A DNA stretch of 22,143 nt from CAYUQT01 sp964596165 (GTDB lineage Bacteria; Planctomycetota; Phycisphaerae; UBA1845; JAFGLZ01): the NCBI GenBank assembly GCA_964596165.1, contig CAZQTW010000087.1:1-22143 (forward strand), in the 5' to 3' direction. The position numbers and the translations under genes are program-made. The number at the start of each line of letters is the position of its first letter. Position 1 is the stretch's first letter. Positions 1 through 8,700 of the stretch are shown in pieces. The notes beneath the pieces were generated by a model, which was given only the letters and a program-made list of their open reading frames with translations, did not search any database and had not been told where the DNA came from.

Positions 1-462
1 CGCGTCGGTGGCATCCGCGGGGGGAGCTTATCCGATGCCGGTCGTAGTTCGGGGGCTCGCGGTGGCAGGTTCCTTAGTGATGGTCATGGTGGCGGGTCTC
101 ACGGCGCCTTGCACACCCCTGCCTACCGACGTCCGTACTACTCCGGATCCAACTGCCGCAGCTATTCATACCGCCCGTATAACAAGGGTTACTCTGTCGG
201 TTTCGCCTTCGGATACAGCCCGAGCTATTCCTACGCTTACCCCGACGCTTATCCCATCGTGGTCCGGGAACCGGTCGTCGTTGAGCCCCAGCCCTTCGTC
301 CCGGGTGCGGTTCCCGCATTCGTGGAGACCAGGCGGCGTTACCATTCCCACGGGGACGATGCGGGCACGCTGGATTGGGTCGAAGGCCTGCTCAATGGTC
401 GGCCCGTTCGAATCTACTACGATGAGTACGGGGCAATCGAGAAGCAGAAGTGGCTCGACTGA
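1..462 (+). CDS. C-terminal part of a Gly/Tyr-rich hypothetical protein (truncated by window start)
   Basis: The frame is open from the first base to a TGA at 460-462, giving 153 residues with no credible internal start, so the true start lies upstream of the window. The visible N-terminal third is rich in Gly, Ser and Arg (GGRFLSDGHGGGSHG). It is followed by a Tyr/Pro/Ser-rich stretch (SVGFAFGYSPSYSYAYPDAY) and a Val/Pro segment. The C-terminus is a more ordinary folded-looking tail containing LDWVEGLLNGRPVRIYYDEYG. Proteins of this composition are commonly exported or surface-associated in Planctomycetota-like genomes, but the signal peptide, if any, is out of view. No enzymatic motif is recognised. 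The compositional pattern supports that it is coding; the function is unknown. Confidence 0.6.
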   Translation, partial: RVGGIRGGSLSDAGRSSGARGGRFLSDGHGGGSHGALHTPAYRRPYYSGSNCRSYSYRPYNKGYSVGFAFGYSPSYSYAYPDAYPIVVREPVVVEPQPFVPGAVPAFVETRRRYHSHGDDAGTLDWVEGLLNGRPVRIYYDEYGAIEKQKWLD

Positions 463-519
463 GAACGCACGTGTAGAGTCCCGGAATGGCGGTTGATTGA
501 AAAGCAAACAGCCTCGTAG

Positions 520-741
520 GAAGAGCCCCGTCAGTCCACGCTGGCGTTTCATGTCGGTGTCCTGCCCAAGACGATCAACGAGATCTGCCGGGGCAATCGC
601 GGAATCGGCGCGGAGATGGCCGTCAAGCTTTCTCGGGCGCTCGGGGCCGGTCCGCAGTTCTGGCTGAACCTCCAGAAGAATTGGGAATTGAGCCAGGTCA
701 ACCCAAGGCCCTCCCGGAAGATCCGCCGGATTGCCGGCTGA
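520..741 (+). pseudogene. higA: HigA-type antitoxin remnant, N-terminally truncated
   Basis: The frame is open from the stop at 517-519 to TGA 739-741 and encodes a recognisable HigA/XRE-family C-terminal two thirds. The helix-turn-helix part reads VGVLPKTINEICRGNRGIG, followed by AEMAVKLSRALG and the family hallmark FWLNLQKNWEL. Intact HigA antitoxins are about 95-105 residues and begin with an HPGE-like segment. That segment is absent here, and no ATG, GTG or TTG precedes the helix-turn-helix. No higB toxin reading frame lies directly upstream. It is therefore called a decayed antitoxin rather than a working gene. The last 81 bp of the remnant fall inside a perfect direct repeat that recurs at 1864-1986. 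Confidence 0.75.
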
Positions 742-781
742 CGACCGGGCAACTGCGGCACCGCAACGCGCGTCATCCGAT
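659..781 (+). repeat. 123-bp perfect direct repeat, left copy
   Basis: The left copy is identical, by base-by-base reading, to 1864-1986 (offset 1205 bp). It covers the last 81 bp of the higA remnant plus 42 bp downstream of its stop. Together with the right copy it brackets the intact UPF0175/DUF3368 gene pair. Confidence 0.95.
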
Positions 782-890
782 ATGACGTGCTCAGCTCGCA
801 GTCAATATGGCCGTGCCACATCGGTGCTCGGCGGATGAGCGAGCGTCCGTCGCACGCCGTGCCGAGTCTCCGCAACGTCCCACTTTGCGG

Positions 891-920
891 TTGAATGGGA
901 TGGTATGCCCTTGCTAGACT
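891..920 (+). promoter_or_regulatory. Possible promoter of the UPF0175/DUF3368 pair
   Basis: TTGAAT at 891-896 and TAGACT at 915-920 are separated by 18 bp and lie 25 bp upstream of the preferred antitoxin ATG at 946. An alternative -10, TACAAT at 920-925, has no well-spaced -35. This is a visual match only. The upstream 782-890 segment shows nothing else recognisable. Confidence 0.3.
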
Positions 921-945
921 ACAATGGATGGATGTTGGAAGGCCC

Positions 946-1215
946 ATGACCATCACCTTTACCATTCCGGAGAACGTCGAGCGCCTCCTGCAGGAGCAAG
1001 GGCCGGACGCAAACCTGGCCGCCAAGGAAGCGGCCCTCGTCGAACTCTATCGTCAGGACAAGATCACCCACTTCGAGTTGGCACAGGCCCTTGGCCTCTC
1101 GCGGTACCAGACCGACGGCGTGCTCAAGCGGCATGGCGTGACCGAGGACCTGCCGACCGTCGAAGAGTTTGAACAGCAGCTTGAGCAACCCCTTGATCCG
1201 GCCGGATCACAATGA
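946..1215 (+). CDS. UPF0175-family antitoxin-like protein
   Basis: This 89-residue protein starts MTITFTIPENVERLLQ and continues with the family pattern AALVELYRQDKITHFELAQA-LGLSRYQTDGVLKRHGV. UPF0175 proteins carry a small helix-turn-helix-like C-terminal part (here about residues 40-65) and are usually paired with PIN-domain DUF3368 toxins. The expected role is to neutralise the toxin and autoregulate the pair; that is family knowledge, not shown here. The ATG at 946 is chosen because the conserved MTITFTIPE start begins there and GGAAGG lies just upstream. An in-frame start at 895 would add 17 residues without family character. Its TGA overlaps the ATG of the next gene by 4 bp, implying translational coupling. 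Confidence 0.8.
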   Translation: MTITFTIPENVERLLQEQGPDANLAAKEAALVELYRQDKITHFELAQALGLSRYQTDGVLKRHGVTEDLPTVEEFEQQLEQPLDPAGSQ

Positions 1216-1709
1216 TCGTTGTCTCCAACACCTCGCCTCTGAACTACCTCGTTCTCATAGACGGTGTGTATGTCCTTCCGGCCCTGTACCACGAGATCCA
1301 CGTTCCGGGAACGGTATTGTTGGAGCTTCTTGCCGAGGGGAGCCCGGAGCCTGTTCGCGCATGGGCCGAACGCCTTCCGAGCTGGATCATACGGAGGGAC
1401 CCCACGACCTCGGGCCCGTCATTCGGTCTGCACCCGGGGGAAGCTCAGGCAATAGCCCTTGCGGTCGAGATCCGCGCTGAGCGTATCTTGATGGACGATC
1501 GCCGAGGGGTCCGCATTGCAAGGGCAAACGGTCTTGCGCCCATCGGCGTTCTGGGCGTCCTTGACGCGGCAGCGCAAATCGGACTCATCGACCTTCGTCG
1601 GAAGCTCGATCTGCTACGAACGACCAACTTCCGTATGACGGACGAGCTTTGCGACCGCCTGATCGCTCGAGACCTCAAGCGGTCGCGTGGAAGCTCGGCT
1701 GGTAGCTGA
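1212..1709 (+). CDS. DUF3368 PIN-domain toxin-like nuclease
   Basis: This 165-residue protein has the DUF3368/PIN layout. The N-terminal strand is MIVVSNTSPLNYL, where this family often has Asn in place of the first catalytic Asp of classical VapC proteins. It is followed by VPGTVLLELL (acidic Glu), GLHPGEAQAIALA (second Glu in the GEA motif) and ILMDDRRGVRIA (the DDxxGR-like acidic site). Family members act as Mg-dependent RNA-cleaving toxins of type II toxin-antitoxin pairs, or are proposed to. It overlaps the upstream UPF0175 gene (ATGA), the standard antitoxin-first arrangement. The C-terminal tail is Arg/Ser-rich and adjoins a HigB remnant in the same frame directly after the stop. Length and motifs look intact. 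Confidence 0.8.
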   Translation: MIVVSNTSPLNYLVLIDGVYVLPALYHEIHVPGTVLLELLAEGSPEPVRAWAERLPSWIIRRDPTTSGPSFGLHPGEAQAIALAVEIRAERILMDDRRGVRIARANGLAPIGVLGVLDAAAQIGLIDLRRKLDLLRTTNFRMTDELCDRLIARDLKRSRGSSAGS

Positions 1710-1946
1710 AGGAACGGAAGCAATCGCCGCACGACCAAGGCGGACATCACGATTCGAAGGACAACGCCACTCGGCATCTTGGACCTGGCCACTCTGCCCG
1801 GAAATCGCTTTGAATACCTCAAGGGCGACAGGAAGAGACAGTGCAGCATCAGAATCAATGACCTCTGGCTGAACCTCCAGAAGAATTGGGAATTGAGCCA
1901 GGTCAACCCAAGGCCCTCCCGGAAGATCCGCCGGATTGCCGGCTGA
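1710..1946 (+). pseudogene. Fused higB-higA remnant
   Basis: In the frame directly after the DUF3368 stop, about 35 codons resemble the middle of a HigB/RelE-type toxin: LPGNRFEYLKGDRKRQCSIRI then ND. Members of that family read similarly, with a PGxRLxxLKGDRxGxWSIRIN-like core. At the point where HigB would continue toward its C-terminus, the frame passes into the HigA sequence LWLNLQKNWELSQV and ends at TGA 1944-1946. The join coincides with the start of the 123-bp repeat. The HigB N-terminus, its C-terminal catalytic region, and the HigA DNA-binding part are all missing. This looks like a deletion or recombination product, not a functional gene. Confidence 0.65.
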
Positions 1947-1986
1947 CGACCGGGCAACTGCGGCACCGCAACGCGCGTCATCCGAT
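1864..1986 (+). repeat. 123-bp perfect direct repeat, right copy
   Basis: This is an exact copy of 659-781. Sequences diverge immediately on both sides of each copy. Recombination between the copies would remove 1205 bp, including both genes of the UPF0175/DUF3368 pair. Confidence 0.95.
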
Positions 1987-2057
1987 GCGTTTTGCGCGGA
2001 AGACGACCCATAGGGCTGCGCGACCCTCTCGTTTGGCGGGCGAAGCCCCCCGCTCAA

Positions 2058-3989
2058 TTATCTCGACGATTGGGCCTGCGAGGTTGCCGCTCGGGTTGCG
2101 GTAGTGTTGAGTCCTTCGATGGCCGCTTTGAGATTGGCCGCACAGAGCGCGTGGTCCGGCCGGATTGCCAGCGCCTTGCGGAGCCAATCGGCCGCCTCGG
2201 CATAGCGCCCGATCCGGACGTAGATCTGCCCCAGCAGAAATGCCGGCTCGAAACGGTATTTTCCCGTGGCCATTCCGTAGGCACGATGCAGATGCTCGAG
2301 CCCCTTGCCGACCTGGCCGTCGAGGGCGTACTCCTGCCCGATCAGCAGGTGGTCGTACCATACGGTGTCGTCGATCTTCAGGGCACGCTCGAAATAGTCG
2401 ATGGCCGTCTTGTGATCTCCTCGCGCCACATGGCTTCTCGCGGCAAACGACCAACAGGGGGAACTGCCGGGATTCACGCGAATGCCGTCGGCGTAGAGCG
2501 CCTCATTGTTGCGGAAGACACGATTGCGGACGACTGTCTTCGTTGCGAAGGCGCCCAGCCCCGCGAGTGCTCCCACCAACAGAACCACGCGGGCAATGCG
2601 CCCGGCGCCGCTCCACCTCTCGCACGCGTCGAACAAGGCCGTCAGGCCCAGTGCGACCGCCCAGCACCACGCCGCGGACGGCAGGTAGATCGCCCGTTCG
2701 GCGAACAGCGTCCCGATCAGCACGACGCTGTTCGACACCACCGAATAGCTGACGAGGAAGAAGGCGATGCACCACAGCAGCCGACTGCTGCGCCGCCAAC
2801 TTAGCACGCCCGAGACAAGCGTCACCACCGCCCAGCCCAACCCCATCAAGACCCGCGGATCCAGCAGGTTTCTCGTGAGCGGAATCGCGTTGTATGAGTA
2901 GTCGTAACAGAGTGGGTGCGGAACGACGAGCAGATTCAAATACTTGCCCCACAGCACGAACGACATGAGAACTCGCTCGACCGGGTTCGCGTTATCGAGG
3001 ACGTTTTCGATCCCGCCGCCGAAATTGCCGCGAGGGCGCGTCAGGTAGCCGAAGACCTGATACCGAATCAGCAGGACCGCCATCGCCACCATCAGAATCG
3101 GCAGATACCGCCGAACAAGACGGTCGATCAGATACGCCCGCCAGGAGAGGGGGGCCGTCGTTTTTTTTCCCCGCTTGCTCAGGGAGGGGCGGCGGGGTCT
3201 AGCGTGGGGAACGGCGGAACCCTCAGCGGAACCGACGGCTCGGTCATCGGCGTTACCCCGCTCCAATCCCCCCCTATCAAGGGGGGAAGCGGATTCTGAG
3301 ACTGAGAACTGACTCCGCCGCCACAGATCGGCCAGCACCGCCGCGCCGACGAATGTCACGGCGTTTTCCTTCGTCAGCATCGCCAGGGCAAACAACACCA
3401 ACAGCGCAACCAGCCGCGGCACCTGCCTCGAAGGAAACACCATCGGCTCGCGCAGGATGAGCCACGTCGCGAGCAGGTAGAACACTGCGCACAGCAGGTC
3501 CGCTCGGCCCACGATGATTACGACGGCCTCGCCGTGGATCGGATGAACCGCGAACAGCAAGCCCGCGGCCGTGGCGGTGAGCCGACGCCGGAACAACTCC
3601 ATGGCGATCAGGTACACCAGGACCGAAACCCCGGCATGGAGCGCGGTATTCACCACGCGATACCCCGCCGGACGGAGCCCCACAATCTGATAGTTCGCCA
3701 GGTAGCTCAGTAGCGGAACGGGGCGATAGATCGGGTCCGTGCTGATACGGTACCAGTAACCGCGTGTGAAGATTTCACGCCAGAGCGAGGGATTCTGTGT
3801 CCGGGGGTCGCCGCGAACGATTGTGTCGTCGTCGTAGACGAAGTCATTCGGCAGGCTGTTCGCGTAGACGCCTATCGCCGCAACGACGATCAACAGGATG
3901 GAAGCTCGCGACGGCCACGACTTCGCACGCGTGGCCCCAGCCGCGGGGAAGCGATACTGTGACGATGGGTTCAGAGAGGCGCTCTTCAC
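2058..3989 (-). CDS. TMTC-like (DUF1736) multi-pass membrane protein with C-terminal TPR repeats
   Basis: This 643-residue protein starts at a GTG preceded by AGAGGA at suitable spacing. It opens with a hydrophobic segment (ILLIVVAAIGVYANSL) and the hallmark NDFVYDDDTIV, an acidic luminal motif of TMTC/GT-C-like proteins. HPIHGEAV and GRADLL follow, with about ten membrane segments. The DUF1736-type stretch WGKYLNLLVVPHPLCYDYSY leads into NAIPL. Residues about 500-625 form TPR-like repeats (AIDYFERALKIDD, AADWLRKALAIRPDHA). Eukaryotic TMTC proteins are O-mannosyltransferases; bacterial relatives are common but mostly uncharacterised, so glycosyl transfer is inference. A hydrophilic low-complexity insert lies at about residues 230-277 between membrane parts. 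A weak promoter may lie in the 126-bp gap after the NUDIX gene. Confidence 0.8.
   Translation of the reverse strand: MKSASLNPSSQYRFPAAGATRAKSWPSRASILLIVVAAIGVYANSLPNDFVYDDDTIVRGDPRTQNPSLWREIFTRGYWYRISTDPIYRPVPLLSYLANYQIVGLRPAGYRVVNTALHAGVSVLVYLIAMELFRRRLTATAAGLLFAVHPIHGEAVVIIVGRADLLCAVFYLLATWLILREPMVFPSRQVPRLVALLVLFALAMLTKENAVTFVGAAVLADLWRRSQFSVSESASPLDRGGLERGNADDRAVGSAEGSAVPHARPRRPSLSKRGKKTTAPLSWRAYLIDRLVRRYLPILMVAMAVLLIRYQVFGYLTRPRGNFGGGIENVLDNANPVERVLMSFVLWGKYLNLLVVPHPLCYDYSYNAIPLTRNLLDPRVLMGLGWAVVTLVSGVLSWRRSSRLLWCIAFFLVSYSVVSNSVVLIGTLFAERAIYLPSAAWCWAVALGLTALFDACERWSGAGRIARVVLLVGALAGLGAFATKTVVRNRVFRNNEALYADGIRVNPGSSPCWSFAARSHVARGDHKTAIDYFERALKIDDTVWYDHLLIGQEYALDGQVGKGLEHLHRAYGMATGKYRFEPAFLLGQIYVRIGRYAEAADWLRKALAIRPDHALCAANLKAAIEGLNTTATRAATSQAQSSR
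3161..3300 (-). repeat. In-frame repeat-derived insert in the TMTC-like gene
   Basis: On the coding strand this stretch encodes SASPLDRGGLERG, then RPRRPSLSKRGKK. It contains the palindrome CCCCCC-TATCAA-GGGGGG (plus strand, 3269-3286). It ends with a run of eight A residues (plus-strand T at 3161-3168). PLxKGG-type translations with C/G-run hairpins are typical of dispersed intergenic repeats that sometimes insert into genes. Composition differs from the flanking membrane segments. The outer boundaries are approximate. Confidence 0.5.
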
Positions 3990-4115
3990 CGCTGTCCTCT
4001 GCCGCCGGGCCGTCTTACGGACGCATCAGACGATGCACAGTCATTCTCGGCACGGCGGTCCCTTGAGGCAAGGTATTCGCGCCGCATGCGAAGCGTTCGG
4101 CGTGCCGAGCCGAGG

Positions 4116-4643
4116 TCAGGACGAATGGGGGGATCGCGCCCTGCCTCTCTTATTCAGTCGCTCCAGGGCGCAGCGGATGATCTCATCATGGTCGAACGCC
4201 AACCGGGGCAAGCGGCGGCAACTGAACCACGCCGTCTCCGCGGCGTCGTCACCCGCGGTCGTCGCCGGAATCCTGTCCTTTGGAATCAGAATCAGATAGA
4301 CGACGGTGATCGTCCGGCCTCGGGGATCGCGATCCGGCCGGCCGAACGTGTGCAATTGTTCCATCCGCACCCTCGTTCGTTCCCGCCGGCCACGGGCTGC
4401 GGGATTCGGCAGGACCAGGCCGGTCTCCTCGGCCAATTCGCGGCGAGCGGCCTCATCGAGCGACTCGTTCATCTCCACGAAGCCCCCCGGCAACGCCCAC
4501 CGACCTTCAAACGGCCGGTGACGACGACGAATGAGCAACACACGTCGTCCCGAGCGTTCGGCTACGAGCACAACGAGGTCGACCGTTACCATCGGACGCG
4601 GATGGCTGTAGATGTATTTCCTCTTGTTGCGACGAAGGGCCAT
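4116..4643 (-). CDS. NUDIX hydrolase (ADP-ribose pyrophosphatase-like)
   Basis: This 175-residue protein has a complete Nudix box at about residues 51-73. The G-x5-E-x7-REUxEExGU pattern is visible in GFVEMNESLDEAARRELAEE followed by TGLVL, which supplies the metal-binding glutamates. It is preceded by VTVDLVVLVAERSGRRVLLI and RRHRPFEGRWALPGG. Such enzymes hydrolyse nucleoside diphosphates linked to another group; the LHTFGRPDRDPRGRTITVVY segment resembles the COG1051 ADP-ribose pyrophosphatase group. The substrate cannot be fixed from sequence. The start at ATG 4643 (MALRRNKRKYIYSHPRPM) is preferred to an upstream TTG at 4706, which would overlap the preceding gene's stop and add residues unlike the family. 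No strong ribosome binding site is visible. It lies 59 bp downstream of the serine acetyltransferase gene and may be co-transcribed. Confidence 0.85.
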   Translation of the reverse strand: MALRRNKRKYIYSHPRPMVTVDLVVLVAERSGRRVLLIRRRHRPFEGRWALPGGFVEMNESLDEAARRELAEETGLVLPNPAARGRRERTRVRMEQLHTFGRPDRDPRGRTITVVYLILIPKDRIPATTAGDDAAETAWFSCRRLPRLAFDHDEIIRCALERLNKRGRARSPHSS

Positions 4644-4702
4644 TTCGCACGTTCGCACAACGGGTAACAACGGGGGCAAACACACGCGAGGACCGCCGTG
4701 CC

Positions 4703-5683
4703 TCAAATCCCCGCGCCGCCCTCAAAAACGGTTTCCCGCGCCAGGGCCTGGGTGATCCGGCTGCCGGGCGGGACACTGTGCGTGAGCCAGACATTGCCGC
4801 CGATCGATGAACCGCGCCCAACGGTCACGCGGCCCAGGATCGTCGCGCCGGAATAGATGATCACGTCGTCCTCGACGATGGGGTGTCGGGGGATACCCTT
4901 GATGGGGTTGCCGTGCTTGTCGAGCGGAAAGCTCTTGGCCCCCAGCGTAACACCCTGGTAGATCCGCACGCGCTTGCCGATGATGCATGTCTCGCCGATA
5001 ACCACGCCGGTGCCGTGGTCGATGAAGAACTCCTCGTCGATCCGCGCGCCGGGGTGGATATCGATGCCGGTGATACTGTGCGCATGTTCCGTGATGATCC
5101 TGGGGATGAGCGGCACATCGAGCTGGTGAAGTTCGTGCGCCAGCCGATAGTTGGTGATCGCCTGGATACCGGGATAGCAGAAGATGGCCTCATCCGGGCT
5201 CTTGGCGGCCGGGTCGCCGGTGAATGCCGCGTGGACATCGGTGGCCAGCATGTGCCTGACGGCCGGCAGTCGGGCAATGAATTCGCGAGTGACGTTGCGG
5301 GCGCGATGCTCGACATCGGCACAGCAGTAGGGAGTGATGTCACAGAGAAAGCACAAGCCCCGTTTGATTTGTTCCTGAAGAACACCGACCACACGATCGA
5401 GCGACGCCCCAACGTAGAACCGCATGCTCTCCGGACCGAGGTCGGACACGCCGAAGTAGCCGGGAAAGAGTACCGAGCGCAGCGTCTCAACGATTTCCAC
5501 AAGCGTGTCCCGTGAAGGTAGGACCCGCCGGCATGCCCCCCGATCGCTCGCCCGGGCGACGCCTTCGGTCTCTTTGCATAGTGCCTCCACGACGGGAGCA
5601 AGAGGGATTTCGGGTCGGTCATCTCCGGGATGAGGAGGATTCTGAGCGTTCACGTCAGGCAGATCTCCAACGATCCCTCCCAT
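4703..5683 (-). CDS. cysE: Serine O-acetyltransferase (left-handed beta-helix)
   Basis: The 326-residue product is expected to transfer an acetyl group from acetyl-CoA to L-serine, giving O-acetylserine for cysteine synthesis in the cytoplasm. The C-terminal hexapeptide-repeat domain (about residues 200-320) contains GIDIHPGARIDEEFFIDHGT, then GVVIGETCIIGKRVRIYQGV and TLGAKSFP. Candidate catalytic residues D208 and H223 are 15 apart, as are D143 and H158 in E. coli CysE. The N-terminal region is longer than E. coli CysE (273 aa) and has a Cys-rich patch, CFLCDITPYCC, near residues 110-120. ATG 5683 sits right beside TACAAT, so a shorter start at an in-frame GTG preceded by GGAG is possible. 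No cysteine synthase gene is adjacent. The preceding glycosidase gene ends 46 bp upstream. Confidence 0.9.
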   Translation of the reverse strand: MGGIVGDLPDVNAQNPPHPGDDRPEIPLAPVVEALCKETEGVARASDRGACRRVLPSRDTLVEIVETLRSVLFPGYFGVSDLGPESMRFYVGASLDRVVGVLQEQIKRGLCFLCDITPYCCADVEHRARNVTREFIARLPAVRHMLATDVHAAFTGDPAAKSPDEAIFCYPGIQAITNYRLAHELHQLDVPLIPRIITEHAHSITGIDIHPGARIDEEFFIDHGTGVVIGETCIIGKRVRIYQGVTLGAKSFPLDKHGNPIKGIPRHPIVEDDVIIYSGATILGRVTVGRGSSIGGNVWLTHSVPPGSRITQALARETVFEGGAGI

Positions 5684-5729
5684 TGTATGATGCTCGAAGA
5701 CGGGGTCCAGAGCAGAGGGGGCGCGCGAT

Positions 5730-8700
5730 TTACTTCTTCGCTTTCAGGCCGGGGAGCTTGCCCGCGTCGACGGCCTGCCAAAACTTCCGTTCGACCTGCT
5801 TGTATATTCCCTCGATACCCGCGGGATGGTCAGGATCGTATTCGATCCACTCCTTCGGCTTTGGAATATCGCGTGGCCGGGTCATTCGCCGGGCGTACTT
5901 GCGGATCACCTTGGCGGCCGGCCGGTCGGTCCCGTCGCAATTGATGATGCCGAAATCGCTGTTCTCGCCCACGCGAAAGCCGCCGGGGTACCACCAACAC
6001 ACGGCCCCGTTCGCGCCGCTCTGCACGACCATCTTGAGGAAGTCGTCGTAGAACTTGCCCGCGGTCTCCAAGCCCTTCGGGCTGGGCTGCATGGCCTCGC
6101 CGTCCCATGCGCTCATTCCGAACTCGGCCCACATTACCGGCTTGGTCGGATCGACCGCGCGGGCGTAGGCCACCGTGAACAGTCCCGGCCGGACGCGCTG
6201 CCAATCACCGATTCGCCCGTACCCTTCGGGCTCGAAGATGTCCACGCCCTTGATCAGGCTTCGGAAATCGTAGGGCATGTTGCTCGCCTGGTTGTACGTC
6301 GGATCGCCCGCCACCGTCATTCGGAAGCTGACCAAGTGGTTTGAGTCAACGCTGCGGACCAGCCGACGCGCCTCGCTATAGTGCGTGTCAACCAGTTCGT
6401 CGATGAACCGGCGGTAGTCCGCGACCTGTTTGCGCCACTCACCGTCGGCGCCGCATTGGGCGTCGGTCGGATTGGTAATGTACCCCTCCTTGTTGCGCGG
6501 CGCCTTGAATGCCCATGCCTGTTCGGCATGGTCGATCGAACCATAGCGGCGCTGCACCCACTCGCCCCATTGTTTGTCCCACCGCGTCCGTTCGGCCTGA
6601 CGGCCGACGAACGGTTCCCACGCCAGATCATAGGCAAACACCGTATCGTTTTGGGCGAGTCGGTTGTCCACGATCATCTGGCGTATCTTCGGCCACTCGA
6701 AGTCCATCGGCGTACCCGGTCGGAGTGAGAGGTTTACCTTCAGGCCATACTTGTCGCAACGCCGGATATAGTCGACCAGGTTTCGGTCGGCGTTCGCCCC
6801 ATGGTAGATGAACGCACTGACCATATTCATGCCCATCGCCCGAATGCGAGCCAACTCGCGGTCGAAGATTTCCGGGTCGTAACTCCGACTGCCTAGGTAA
6901 TACTCGAAGTAGGATCCGTCCTCGATGCCGATGCCACTGGAGGGCATATGGTTCACGCCGTAGGCATACCACTTCCGGCCGTCCAGGTAGAAGTCGCCGT
7001 CGCGGGTCGTCACGAATTGCGGCTTGGCCTTCGGTTCCCAGACCCCTATCTCATGGGTGACGCGATCGATGACCCGGTTGCGGCGGAACAACTCCACCAC
7101 GATGGTGTAGCCGCCCGGATTGAGGCGATCCGGACCCCAGGTATTCTCGAAAACGGTCGGGGGGCCGCCCGAACGAACGGAAATCAACGCCGTTTGGGCG
7201 AAGACCTCGGCCCCTCCCGCGCTGATCCGCAGGCGAAGGCCGATTTCTTCTTGACCCCCGCGACGGGTGCCGACCACCCGTGTCCCGAAACGGATCGTCT
7301 CGCCCTGGAAGTAGGTGTAGAACTCGCTGCCGCCTTCGAGCAGGAACACCCCATCAATCATCCGTTCGGCCACGCCAACGAGGGCGTCGACCGTCCTCGG
7401 TGCCGTCAGAAAGGTCGGATCTTCCGAACCGAGCGTCGCCCAGGCATGGGCGCGGCCCTGTGGAGGCTGGCTCACCATGACCGCCAAAGCCGGTCCGCGA
7501 AACGCGCGACCGGACCCGACGGCCTCGGCCACCGTAATCATCCGCCACGCGCGACCCTTGTTGAAGCCGGTGCCCTGGGGTCGCTGGTGAGGGCACCAAA
7601 GGCTATTTGCCGTGGGCAGGTCGCGCCCGTCGATCATTGCCTGCATCCCATTGGGACGGATGTGGCGAATATCGCTCGTGGGATAACACTTATACGTCGG
7701 CCAGAGCAGGTCGGTCGCGGGGAAATCCGCGCGGGGCGGCTCGGTCGTATCGCCGATGGAACAGGGCGCCACGCCCACCTGGTCGACCCAGAATTCGTGC
7801 GCCCCGTTGTCGGGCCCCGTGTGCGAAAACGACAGGCCGAACTTGATCTGGACACCCCTGGCGGGATTGAATCGGTCACCCGCCTTGCCGCGCTTGTCGC
7901 CAGTGATGCTGTCGTGCCAGTAGGGAAAGCGCCCCGGTGGGAGCACGTAGTATTGCCATTGCGTTGTCAGAGGCACTGTTCCGATCCAGCGGCTGCCGTC
8001 GCGTTCGTTCCATTCGATCGCCAGACGCCGGGTTCGCGGACCGCCCTTGGCCCAAAAACACGTCAACACATGACCCGACGGCAGCGTGCCCTCAGGGAGC
8101 GCGGGCCCCTGAAACGTCTCCCAGCCCGTCAGGTCGGCGATAGTGACGTGCATCGATCGCTTCGAGCCCGCGGCTCCCCCGGCGGTGACGTCGAACGTAA
8201 CGGGGTTGGCCGGCTTGTCGCTCGATCGTGACCACGCCTCCAATCCGCCGGACTCGAAGTCGAAGAGCATCTTCGCCGTCGGCGTGGCATCCAGCTTGGC
8301 CTTCATCTCGGCGCCCGTCATCCAGCCGCCGGCGACGCGACAATGCGGCTCGGCAAACAACGGCGTGCCGAGGACGATCAGGTTGCCGCGGTCCCCCAGA
8401 TAGCGTTTTAGCGTACCCGCCATCTCGACGGGTAGCCGCCGTCCGCCCGTAACAACGAGGAGATCAAACCGCTCGGGCGTGACGACCCGCGGATTCAGGA
8501 ACGTGTCGGCGTCGATCAGCACGACATTGCAGCCCCGCTTTCGCAACGCGGCGGTGAGCGTATCGATTACCGATCGATCTTGCCCCGCCCAATTGCCGTT
8601 CAGGACGGCGATGTTGCCCCGGTCGCTCCGCTGGTACCCCAGCTTGGCCAGATCAACGTCGTCCTGGACCGCGGTTTGTTTGGGTTGCGTCGCGGCATCC

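Noticed and set aside
895..945. Earlier start for the UPF0175 antitoxin
   Set aside because: The added residues do not match the family; MTITFTIPE at 946 is the conserved beginning and has GGAAGG upstream.
1987..2057. Intrinsic terminator between the higA remnant and the TMTC-like gene
   Set aside because: A GC-rich hairpin (around 2036-2053) exists but no T run follows on either strand.
4644..4706. N-terminal extension of the NUDIX protein to a TTG start
   Set aside because: It overlaps the preceding gene's stop and adds residues unlike the family; ATG 4643 fits better.
6948..8231. Plus-strand open frame (427 codons) opposite the glycosidase
   Set aside because: Shadow of a well-supported secreted protein; the translation shows no domain or motif.
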